Source of the DNA: Bacillota bacterium
GTDB taxonomy: Bacteria; Bacillota; Clostridia; Lachnospirales; Cellulosilyticaceae
DNA: 6,785 nucleotides
Reading direction: 5' to 3'
NCBI GenBank assembly: GCA_023415525.1
Contig: JAEZKI010000484.1
Coordinates: forward strand, 1 to 6,785
This document shows, piece after piece, positions 1-6,587 of the stretch. Within the stretch, counting starts at the first letter, position 1, and every line of letters begins with the position of its first letter. A model generated the notes under the pieces. The model saw only the letters and a list, made by a program, of their open reading frames with translations, made no database searches and was not told the origin of the DNA. The position numbers and the translations under genes were made by a program.

Positions 1-587
1 CTGGCAATCCCATGATAGCCTGCTTCAAATCCTGTGGTCCATATTTTAGAACGAAAGCCCTCACAATAGATTCCAATAACGGGAATCCCTAGTTCCTCTT
101 CCATCTCATCTGTAATAGCTTCTACATCATCCCCAATAATTCCTACAGCACAGGTGGTAGCCACAAAAATCACCTTGGGTTTTACCTTTTCATAAACTTC
201 CTCAATAGCAGTCCTTAACTTTTGGCTACCACCATAAATCGTATCCTTTTCTTCAATATCCGTAGAAAAAATCTTACGTTGAGTAGGGTTAGCTACTTCT
301 CTCAAGTTACCATTTTGCTGATAGGTAAAATCAAACTCATGTAAGCACCCTAAACACCCTATAGGGCCATGACTAATGACTGCTGCATCTTGAATCATAA
401 CAACGGTACAAACAGCCTGTGCAACAGAACATCCTATTGTCTGGTTAAATAAGTGATTCCCTTCCTTAAGTTTACCGCACCTTGAGCACCCTACTAGCTC
501 TTTAGCACTTCCACAGTAACCTGTTATCGAACCTAAACGTTTCTCACGAATGGCTACCTCTGGTAAATCTAAATTTAATTTACTCAT
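1..587 (-). CDS. Nitrogenase component 1-like oxidoreductase, alpha (NifD/NifE)-type subunit, N-terminal 195 residues (partial)
   Basis: The open frame starts at 587 and runs off the left edge without a stop. The start follows an AGGGGAG ribosome site. The translation shows the component 1 fold: GC at 52-53, an HGPIGC motif at 73-78, STDIEEKDTIYGG at 108-120, TTCAVGIIGDDVE at 144-156 and CEGFR at 175-179. C53, C78 and C146 match in order and spacing the three P-cluster cysteines of NifD, so an Fe-S cluster at the subunit interface is likely. CEGFR points to the alpha (NifD/NifE) lineage. Unusual for NifD are C25, C34 and C37 near the N-terminus and C81 in the CLGCLHEF segment. The family passes electrons from a NifH-like ATPase to a reducible substrate. 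Cofactor ligands would lie in the missing half. It is the fifth gene of a SAM-riboswitch operon, 34 bp after the NifX-like gene, so sulfur-compound reduction (methylthio-alkane reductase type) is more likely than N2 fixation. NifE-like scaffold function remains possible. Confidence 0.88.
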   Translation of the reverse strand, partial: MSKLNLDLPEVAIREKRLGSITGYCGSAKELVGCSRCGKLKEGNHLFNQTIGCSVAQAVCTVVMIQDAAVISHGPIGCLGCLHEFDFTYQQNGNLREVANPTQRKIFSTDIEEKDTIYGGSQKLRTAIEEVYEKVKPKVIFVATTCAVGIIGDDVEAITDEMEEELGIPVIGIYCEGFRSKIWTTGFEAGYHGIA

Positions 588-621
588 TTTCTCCCCTCAT
601 CTACTTTCGTGTTATTGGCTT

Positions 622-957
622 TTACCTTCTATTTGTCCTTTTCAAATTATTAATGATTTCCTGAACCTCGATTGGCATCTCATAAGCTTCTATCCCGTGA
701 CGCCTTAATTCATCATAGGCCCCAGGACCTACCCTAGAAACAAATAAAAATCTACAATCTTTAATCACTTCAATAACCGCTTCAAGTGCTTCTTCACTAT
801 GTTCAAACCCTTGGCAAGAAGGAGTATTTCTTCTTTCTTCAATAAAAGATGCCTCATTCGAGGTATTAACCTGATAAACCTGGAACTTCTGCGCTCTGCC
901 AAAATGTTGATTCACTACAATACCATCACTGCTTGCAAAAGCAACTCTATAGGCCAT
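622..957 (-). CDS. NifX/NafY-fold dinitrogenase iron-molybdenum cofactor-type protein
   Basis: A 111-residue protein matching the dinitrogenase Fe-Mo cofactor biosynthesis family (NifX, NafY and the C-terminal domain of NifB). Visible signatures are VAFASSDG at 5-12, VNQHFGRA at 15-22, ERRNTPSC at 41-48, KDC at 66-68 and the SRVGPGAYDELRRHGIEAYE stretch at 74-93. H18, C48 and C68 are candidate ligands for an Fe-S or metal cluster. The family binds or carries cluster precursors to nitrogenase-type enzymes. The start at 957 is chosen because AGGAGG lies 7 bases upstream; a longer in-frame start at 1032 would overlap metQ and add 25 residues that do not belong to the fold. It sits between metQ (49 bp away) and the nitrogenase-like gene (34 bp away), which suggests it serves that enzyme. 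No NifB radical-SAM domain is attached here. Confidence 0.88.
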   Translation of the reverse strand: MAYRVAFASSDGIVVNQHFGRAQKFQVYQVNTSNEASFIEERRNTPSCQGFEHSEEALEAVIEVIKDCRFLFVSRVGPGAYDELRRHGIEAYEMPIEVQEIINNLKRTNRR

Positions 958-964
958 TTCCTTT

Positions 965-970
965 CCTCCT
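965..970 (-). promoter_or_regulatory. Ribosome binding site deciding the start of the NifX-like gene
   Basis: The minus strand reads AGGAGG, followed by 7 bases and the ATG at 957. No comparable site precedes the upstream in-frame ATG at 1032, which is inside metQ. Confidence 0.8.
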
Positions 971-1006
971 ATTTGCAATGCATCATTTTTCAATTTATTT
1001 TTTGAC

Positions 1007-1876
1007 TTATTTAGCTGGAATAACAGCTCCATTGTATTTCTCTTCTATAAAAGCCTTAGTAGCCTCACTACGAAGGGCCTCTGCCAATGCCTTAAGATTA
1101 GGATCCTCTAATTTTTCTTCTTTAACAGCCATAATATTAGCGTAAGGTGAATCAGAGGTTTCCCTGAAAAGGTATTTCGTTGTATCAATACCTGCTTCAA
1201 GAGCCTTATTGGTATTGGTAATATATACATCAAAATCTTGTGCAAGACCTATAATTTGATGGGCATCCACTTCTACGATTTCTATAGGCTTTACATATTC
1301 TACAATATCTTTAACGGAGGCCTTAAGTTCCTTCAACTCTGGATTTAGTTTAATAAAACCTGCGTCTTCAATAATCTTTAAGGCTCTATATTCATTGGTT
1401 GCATCATTAGGAACAATAAATTTTCCATTGTCAGGCACTTCTTCTACCTTTGTGTATTTAGTGGAGTAGGCTGCAATAGGCTCTACATGGATATTCCCTG
1501 CATTTTGAAGGGTAGCACCATTAGTCTCATTGTATTCTTCTACATAAGGCCAATGAGCAAAAAATGCAAAGTCAACCTCTCCGTTATTTAACTTATCCAA
1601 CCAGGTGGCATCTGAAGCTGTTGAAACAATTTCTATTTCAATGCCTTTTTCTTTAAGAATAGGTGTTACCTGTTGGATTAAATCATTATGAGGCACTAAA
1701 TCAGCTAAACCAATCAGCTTACTAGTTGCTGCCTGGGGCTCCTTAATCTCCTCTTTCTTTTGTTCTTGAGTAACAGGATTTGGATCCGTATTGCTCTTTT
1801 GATTCTGTGTACCGCAACCTACTAAAACCCCCATTAATCCTAAACTTAATAATGTTACCCATACATTTTTCTTCAT
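1007..1876 (-). CDS. metQ: MetQ-type substrate-binding lipoprotein of a methionine-family ABC importer
   Basis: A 289-residue exported lipoprotein. It has a basic N-terminus, a hydrophobic signal segment at 5-20 and a lipobox LVGC ending at C21, so it should be anchored to the outer face of the membrane. A charged linker at 22-52 is followed by the MetQ/NlpA fold: LADLVPHNDL at 57-66, DFAFFAHWPY at 102-111, PNDATNEYRAL at 156-166, ITNTNKALEAG at 219-229, DSPYANI at 242-248 and the closing IEEKYNGAVIPAK. It captures substrate and delivers it to MetN-MetI. The FAFFAHWPYV segment differs from the ANFFQHxPYL pattern that I recall as usual in methionine-binding members, so the preferred ligand may be methionine, a derivative or another organosulfur compound. 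It lies 38 bp after metI in the riboswitch operon. A GGAG ribosome site lies about 9 bases upstream of the start. Confidence 0.92.
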   Translation of the reverse strand: MKKNVWVTLLSLGLMGVLVGCGTQNQKSNTDPNPVTQEQKKEEIKEPQAATSKLIGLADLVPHNDLIQQVTPILKEKGIEIEIVSTASDATWLDKLNNGEVDFAFFAHWPYVEEYNETNGATLQNAGNIHVEPIAAYSTKYTKVEEVPDNGKFIVPNDATNEYRALKIIEDAGFIKLNPELKELKASVKDIVEYVKPIEIVEVDAHQIIGLAQDFDVYITNTNKALEAGIDTTKYLFRETSDSPYANIMAVKEEKLEDPNLKALAEALRSEATKAFIEEKYNGAVIPAK

Positions 1877-1914
1877 TGCTCATCTCTCCTTTTATTTTAA
1901 ATCCTTAAATTTTT

Positions 1915-2709
1915 TTATCTGCCTACCTCTATCTGTTTCATATTACTAGTTGCCTTTCCTCTTCTTTTGAGGCTCGTTTTATTTTTCTTTTGAGTTGTAT
2001 CTATAAGATGCCACTTTTTTAAGAATAACTTAGATGTAAAATCACCAACTCCCTGTATAAACTGAACCATGACAATGAGTACAAAAACTGTAGCAAGTAG
2101 TACATCATGTTGAAATCTATTAAAACCAAATCTTACTGCAATATCACCAATCCCTCCTGCTCCAAAGCTACCAGCTAAAGCCGTCATAGAAATGACCGCA
2201 ATAATAGCCACGGTAAAAGCTCTTATAAGAGAAGGGAATGCTTCTGGTAACATAACGGTAAGTAAGATTTGGGAATTGCCTGCTCCCATAGCCTTAGCGG
2301 CCTCTATCTTTCCTTTTGCAACTTCTAGGAGGCTACTCTCAACAAGTCGTGCGAACATAGGTACGCAACTTGCTACTAAAGCAATAATACAGGCATTTGC
2401 CCCATAAGCCTTTCCTACTAGAATCCTTGCAATGGGTAGCATCAATATAATAACAATCATCTGTGGCAAAGAACGTAAGCAGTTGATCCCTATTCCTAAG
2501 CCTTTATTTAGCCAAATTACAGGCCTTAAGCCTTCTGGACTTGTCAGCACCAATATAAGACCTAGTACAATACCTATAATGAGGGTAAAAAGTGTGGATA
2601 TAGCTACCATATAAAGGGTATCTCCAATAGCTGGCCATAAAGTTTCCCATACTGGTTTTGTAAATGCACTTTGCAGTACCTCCCAAAATGAATACTTATA
2701 TAAACTCAT
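1915..2709 (-). CDS. metI: MetI-type ABC importer permease
   Basis: A 264-residue integral membrane protein with about five hydrophobic segments (roughly 33-55, 75-98, 105-122, 163-182 and 203-222). The EAA coupling loop that docks on the ATPase is clear at about 136-160 (EAAKAMGAGNSQILLTVMLP). NCLRSLPQMIVIILMLP at 76-92 and AGSFGAGGIGDIAVRFGF at 179-196 are typical of MetI. It would form the transmembrane path as a dimer with MetN and receive substrate from MetQ. Its ATG overlaps the metN stop by four bases (ATGA at 2706-2709), which implies translational coupling. It is longer than the roughly 217-230 residues usual for MetI; the excess is mostly a basic hydrophilic tail from about 230 to 264. 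Methionine is the default substrate, but the tail and the neighbouring genes leave room for a related compound. Confidence 0.93.
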   Translation of the reverse strand: MSLYKYSFWEVLQSAFTKPVWETLWPAIGDTLYMVAISTLFTLIIGIVLGLILVLTSPEGLRPVIWLNKGLGIGINCLRSLPQMIVIILMLPIARILVGKAYGANACIIALVASCVPMFARLVESSLLEVAKGKIEAAKAMGAGNSQILLTVMLPEAFPSLIRAFTVAIIAVISMTALAGSFGAGGIGDIAVRFGFNRFQHDVLLATVFVLIVMVQFIQGVGDFTSKLFLKKWHLIDTTQKKNKTSLKRRGKATSNMKQIEVGR

Positions 2710-3497
2710 ATTCCCTCACCTTCCCCTACCCACTGTTTCTGCTGAAACTCAGAATGAATTTTTATAAAAAGCTTGCCTGTTCGACTATGAGGATTCAAGA
2801 AAATATCTCTTACTGTACCTTGTTCATTTATCCAACCTTGTTCTAGAATAGCCATATTGTTGCAAATATACTTGATGACTTCTAATTCATGGGTAATGAG
2901 AATGATTGTTATCCCAAGCTTTTCATTAATCTCTTTAAGTAAATCCAGTACAGAAACAGTTGTCTGAGGATCTAGTGCACTTGTAGCTTCATCACTTAGA
3001 AGTACATCTGGGTTATTGGCAAGTGCCCTAGCAATACCTACACGTTGCTTCTCCCCACCAGATAATTGCCCTGGATAAGCCTCCAATTTGTCACTTAATC
3101 CAACCAGTTCAAGTATTTCATTAACCCTTTGTTTCACTCTCTTTTTATCATAATGAGAGAGCTTTAAAGGATAAGCTACGTTTTCATAGACTGTCTTGGA
3201 GTCAAATAAATTAAAACTTTGAAAAATCATACCTATCTTTTGTCGCTGTCTATTGAGTTCCTTTTTAGTTAGTTTAGTTATTTCTTGGCCCCCAATACGA
3301 ATACTTCCTCTATCTGGCTCCTCTAAGCGATTTAAGCACCTTACTAAAGTAGACTTTCCAGCTCCACTAAAACCAACTATTCCAAAGATATCTCCCTTAG
3401 CTATTTCTAAGTTAACTCCCTTTAACACCTCTATCTCTTGATTTGTAGTACAAAAGGTTTTGTGTAAATCTTTGATTTCAATAAATGCTTCTTTCAT
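2706..3497 (-). CDS. metN: MetN-type ABC importer ATPase lacking the C-terminal regulatory domain
   Basis: A 263-residue ABC ATPase that powers the importer. Motifs in order: Walker A GFSGAGKST at 42-50, Q-loop Q93, signature LSGGEKQRV at 145-153, Walker B VLLSDE at 165-170, D-loop SALD at 173-176 and H-loop H203. The sequence is of the MetN subgroup (for example GIVGFSGAGKSTLVRCLNRL at 39-58). Many MetN proteins are about 340 residues and carry a C-terminal NIL (ferredoxin-like) domain that binds methionine and shuts the transporter down. This one ends about 60 residues after the H-loop and has no room for it. The start is preceded by AAGGAG with 8 bases spacing. It is the first gene after the riboswitch terminator, and its stop overlaps the metI start. 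Confidence 0.94.
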   Translation of the reverse strand: MKEAFIEIKDLHKTFCTTNQEIEVLKGVNLEIAKGDIFGIVGFSGAGKSTLVRCLNRLEEPDRGSIRIGGQEITKLTKKELNRQRQKIGMIFQSFNLFDSKTVYENVAYPLKLSHYDKKRVKQRVNEILELVGLSDKLEAYPGQLSGGEKQRVGIARALANNPDVLLSDEATSALDPQTTVSVLDLLKEINEKLGITIILITHELEVIKYICNNMAILEQGWINEQGTVRDIFLNPHSRTGKLFIKIHSEFQQKQWVGEGEGI

Positions 3498-3554
3498 CTC
3501 CTTAGCTCCTTTCTCGCTCCGACTATTAAAGTTTATTTAAATTAAATTTAATCA

Positions 3555-3588
3555 TAAAAAAACTACTTTCTTGAGTAAGAAAGTAGTT
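3555..3588 (-). terminator. Intrinsic terminator of the SAM riboswitch (expression platform)
   Basis: On the minus strand, AACTACTTTCTT (3588-3577) and AAGAAAGTAGTT (3572-3561) form a perfect 12-bp stem around a 4-base loop. A run of T follows (A run at 3556-3562 on the plus strand). It lies about 57 bases before the metN start. It should form when SAM is bound and stop transcription of the whole leftward operon. Confidence 0.93.
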
Positions 3589-3618
3589 AAGACGGAAGAA
3601 TCTATGGCTACTTTCTTA
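3576..3618 (-). promoter_or_regulatory. Antiterminator pairing segments of the SAM riboswitch
   Basis: The 3' strand of aptamer helix P1 continues into TAAGAAAGTAG (minus strand, 3618-3608). This is exactly complementary over 11 bases to CTACTTTCTTA (3586-3576), the 5' arm of the terminator. The two pairings exclude each other: with SAM bound, P1 holds the first segment and the terminator forms; without SAM the antiterminator forms and transcription proceeds. Confidence 0.85.
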
Positions 3619-3722
3619 TCTTTCAAACCTTATGGTTTGTAGGAATTAGCACCTTGAATAACTATGTTATCCTGGTTGCTGGGCATCATAGGGCCAGTCC
3701 CTCCGCCTCTCTGGATAAGAAA
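3612..3722 (-). promoter_or_regulatory. SAM-I (S-box) riboswitch aptamer
   Basis: The minus strand carries the S-box core: GGAGGGACTGGCCCTATGA (3704-3686), GCAACC (3679-3674) and GGTGCTAATTCC (3653-3642). Helix P1 is a 9-bp pairing of 3722-3714 with 3620-3612 (TTTCTTATC with GATAAGAAA). A hairpin pairs 3672-3666 with 3662-3656, and another pairs CAAACC with GGTTTG (3639-3634 with 3629-3624). The aptamer binds S-adenosylmethionine; occupancy favours the downstream terminator. It therefore predicts that metNIQ, the NifX-like gene and the nitrogenase-like gene are expressed when SAM, hence methionine, is scarce. Confidence 0.97.
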
Positions 3723-3753
3723 ATTCATTTCCTAGTATTGCTATATGTTTAGT

Positions 3754-3782
3754 ATTGTATTGTCATTTTTTATTAATGTCAA
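3754..3782 (-). promoter_or_regulatory. Sigma-A promoter of the riboswitch-controlled operon
   Basis: The minus strand has TTGACA (3782-3777), a 17-base spacer and TACAAT (3759-3754). This is a near-perfect vegetative promoter. Transcription would start near 3747, about 25 bases before the aptamer, which fits an S-box leader. Confidence 0.85.
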
Positions 3783-3788
3783 TATATT
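3760..3788 (+). promoter_or_regulatory. Probable promoter of the unknown rightward gene
   Basis: The plus strand has TTGTCA (3760-3765), 17 bases and TATATT (3783-3788), each one mismatch from consensus. The start point would be near 3795, giving a leader of about 85 bases with no clear structured element. The -35 box lies inside the spacer of the leftward promoter, so the two promoters physically overlap. The region is very AT-rich, so chance matches are possible. Confidence 0.5.
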
Positions 3789-3863
3789 TTTTATATTTTA
3801 TTAACTCTGTTTTTTTGTAATAGGCCTACCTCTTGTTTGCATAAAGTAATAATACAAAGAAAA

Positions 3864-3869
3864 AAGGAG
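3864..3869 (+). promoter_or_regulatory. Ribosome binding site of the unknown rightward gene
   Basis: AAGGAG lies 9 bases before the ATG at 3879. It supports that ATG over the in-frame TTG at 3837, which lacks a ribosome site. Confidence 0.75.
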
Positions 3870-3878
3870 TTTATAACT

Positions 3879-5225
3879 ATGGAGGACCCTAGAAGTAATC
3901 ATTTATTACTAGATGCACTCTGCCAGCACAAAAACCTAGTCTTAAAAGACTATTTAAACTCCCTTAAAGATTTTTGTGTTTGTCCTCCTCCTACATGTCC
4001 TCATATTCTTTCTCTTTTTAAAATCCAAGTGCTTCCTAGCTCAACAACTTCTTTCTTTTTCACCTTTGTCTTAAATGCTTTAGGAAATCTAAAAGATGTC
4101 TTTGGCTATATCCTTCAATCTTCTTCTCAAGGTATCCAATTCTATATAGGCTTAAAAAGCATGACCTCAGACTCTCTGACTTCCCTTCAGCTTCTCAAAA
4201 ATGGTCTTACAAATACTTTTCCCTCTATCCAGTTTTGTGAACTGTCCCCTAAAGAAAGTTCTCAGCTTCTAAAAGAATGGTTTAATCCTCTCACCCTAGA
4301 AGCCCTTAGTTGTAGTATTGTTATTCCTGACAATACCACAAGTACAAATACGCCTATCAATCAAAAGCTCCTAGATCTTTTAAAACAAGAAGAATTTTTA
4401 GCCTTGTTTTTGGCTATCCCTTTTAATTCTTGTGAAATCAAATGCCTTATTAAGGAGCTACAGGATTTATTTCAAACCCTTTCCTCCTTCTCTCAGACAG
4501 CTTTTACCTTTTCTCATAATCAATCTACTACTATTAGCTTAACCCGTTCTAATAGTACTGCTAAAGCAAAAGGTTCTTCCCGTACCTGTACTAAAGGCTT
4601 GTCTAAAGCTCATAATGTTTCTAGCTACTCTCTTACTACACCTTCTACCTCTTTACCTCTTACTAGTAGCCGATCCATTAATATCAGCATGTGTCGTAAT
4701 CAGGCTCAAGGATGTAGTCATACAGATAATGATTCCCTAGCAGAAAATGAAAGCGAAAATAATACCTTAACTACTGGTACTACTCATCAAAAAAACACTC
4801 AAAATACAAAAAATGAAGGAATTGCCTTTACAAATCAAAATAAAATAGTCAGTGATGCTTTAGCTAAAATAAATGCCCTTATCTCTCGCTTGATGGCTGT
4901 TTCAGAGGGGCCTATGTTTTGTTTTAGTTCCTATTTTTTGTCTTCTTGTAAAGCAACAAGTCTACAAGCTGCCTATACTTATACAGGCTTAGCTAAAGAC
5001 ACCATCGCCAATGTCCAAGATAGCTTTGTCATTACTTGGACTAAAGAGGATGCTTGTTTTCCTATTCTTTTAGAAACCTTAGAAAGCTTTTCACCTTTAT
5101 ACTTTAATGCCCCTCATTGTTCTACGCCTATTACAAGCTCTACACTTATTACTTCTTTAGAGCTTTTAAATAGTTTTTATTTTCCTTATTCTTTAGTAGA
5201 AATCCCTACTTTGGCCCCCTCTTAA
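3879..5225 (+). CDS. Cysteine- and Ser/Thr-rich protein of unknown function, resembling the N-terminal region of HerA-like ATP-binding proteins
   Basis: A 448-residue protein that I do not recognise as a named family. Residues 1-200 look alpha/beta, with a QFYIGLK strand at 87-93 and an NTFPS motif at 112-116. Residues about 202-311 are a low-complexity linker rich in Ser, Thr and Asn. Residues 312-448 are again ordered, with an amphipathic segment (KIVSDALAKINALISRLMAVSEG) and LITSLELL at 423-430 near the end. This order, with FYxG, a polar repeat linker and a closing LTSLEL-like segment, resembles from memory the region before the P-loop of large clostridial HerA/DUF87-type ATP-binding proteins. 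Here translation stops where the ATPase domain would begin, and no Walker motif is present. There are 15 cysteines, including CVCPPPTC at 33-40. No signal peptide is evident. It lies between two sulfur amino acid operons, has its own likely promoter and ends at a terminator. Function is unknown; the family resemblance needs a profile search. Confidence 0.8.
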   Translation: MEDPRSNHLLLDALCQHKNLVLKDYLNSLKDFCVCPPPTCPHILSLFKIQVLPSSTTSFFFTFVLNALGNLKDVFGYILQSSSQGIQFYIGLKSMTSDSLTSLQLLKNGLTNTFPSIQFCELSPKESSQLLKEWFNPLTLEALSCSIVIPDNTTSTNTPINQKLLDLLKQEEFLALFLAIPFNSCEIKCLIKELQDLFQTLSSFSQTAFTFSHNQSTTISLTRSNSTAKAKGSSRTCTKGLSKAHNVSSYSLTTPSTSLPLTSSRSINISMCRNQAQGCSHTDNDSLAENESENNTLTTGTTHQKNTQNTKNEGIAFTNQNKIVSDALAKINALISRLMAVSEGPMFCFSSYFLSSCKATSLQAAYTYTGLAKDTIANVQDSFVITWTKEDACFPILLETLESFSPLYFNAPHCSTPITSSTLITSLELLNSFYFPYSLVEIPTLAPS

Positions 5226-5234
5226 TTTTTATAA

Positions 5235-5298
5235 AAGGACTATAGCTATTCTTGCTCTCTTTGGAGAAGAGAATAAGGCTATAGTCCTTCTTCTTTTG
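5235..5298 (+). terminator. Strong hairpin terminator, possibly bidirectional
   Basis: AAGGACTATAGC (5235-5246) pairs perfectly with GCTATAGTCCTT (5278-5289). Inside it, TATTCT (5247-5252) pairs with AGAATA (5270-5275), and TCTC with GAGA closes the tip. The tail on the plus strand is CTTCTTCTTTT. On the minus strand the tail is TTTTATAAAAATT, so it could also stop leftward transcription. It begins 9 bases after the stop of the unknown gene and separates it from the PLP-enzyme operon. Confidence 0.8.
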
Positions 5299-5318
5299 AG
5301 ATTATTTTATAAACTTAT

Positions 5319-5364
5319 AAATTTAATCCCAATTAAATAAATCTATTTACTTGGAATTAAATTT
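5319..5364. repeat. Imperfect inverted repeat upstream of the PLP-enzyme operon, candidate operator
   Basis: AAATTTAATCCCA (5319-5331) and TGGAATTAAATTT (5352-5364) are inverted copies matching at 12 of 13 positions, with 20 bases between. The right arm reaches the candidate -35 box. It lies upstream of the likely transcription start, so it would act as DNA rather than as leader RNA. A GGAATT half-site recalls operators of the Rrf2-type cysteine regulator CymR, but the arm spacing is longer than I would expect. The high AT content lowers confidence. Confidence 0.45.
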
Positions 5365-5393
5365 GTCGTATACTCTTATTTAAAATATATAAA
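5363..5393 (+). promoter_or_regulatory. Possible promoter of the PLP-enzyme operon
   Basis: TTGTCG (5363-5368) is followed by TATATA (5386-5391, 17-base spacer) or TATAAA (5388-5393, 19-base spacer). The match is weaker than for the leftward promoter, which would fit a promoter under activator or repressor control. No riboswitch or T-box core is visible between 5300 and 5435. Confidence 0.4.
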
Positions 5394-5422
5394 TTTTCTA
5401 TGTTTTATAATTTATTCTGTTA

Positions 5423-6524
<1,102 letters not shown>

Positions 6525-6587
6525 CTACTTTTAGCAAAATCCATAACTTACCAACCATTAGAAATTAAAATATAGGAGGGACTAAAA

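Noticed and set aside
1..587. Classical nitrogen-fixation NifD.
   Set aside because: The N-terminal motifs differ from NifD after HGPxGC, the context is sulfur amino acid transport under a SAM riboswitch, and no nifH lies upstream in the operon.
958..1032. Longer start for the NifX-like gene at 1032, adding 25 residues.
   Set aside because: It would overlap the end of metQ, has no ribosome site, and the extra residues are outside the fold; AGGAGG fits the ATG at 957.
799..1145. Short rightward open frames opposite the NifX-like and metQ genes.
   Set aside because: They are antisense to well-supported genes, have no recognisable domains and lack convincing ribosome sites.
2192..3441. Small open frames (60-71 residues) on both strands across metI and metN.
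   Set aside because: They are frame shadows of conserved transporter genes.
3530..3553. AT-rich near-palindrome between the riboswitch terminator and metN, sharing AAATTTAATC with 5319-5328.
   Set aside because: The composition is so AT-rich that a 10-base match is unremarkable, and no symmetric arms with spacing like the 5319-5364 repeat are present.
3837..3878. TTG start at 3837 for the unknown protein.
   Set aside because: The ATG at 3879 has AAGGAG at good spacing; the TTG has none, and the ribosome site itself lies within the extension.
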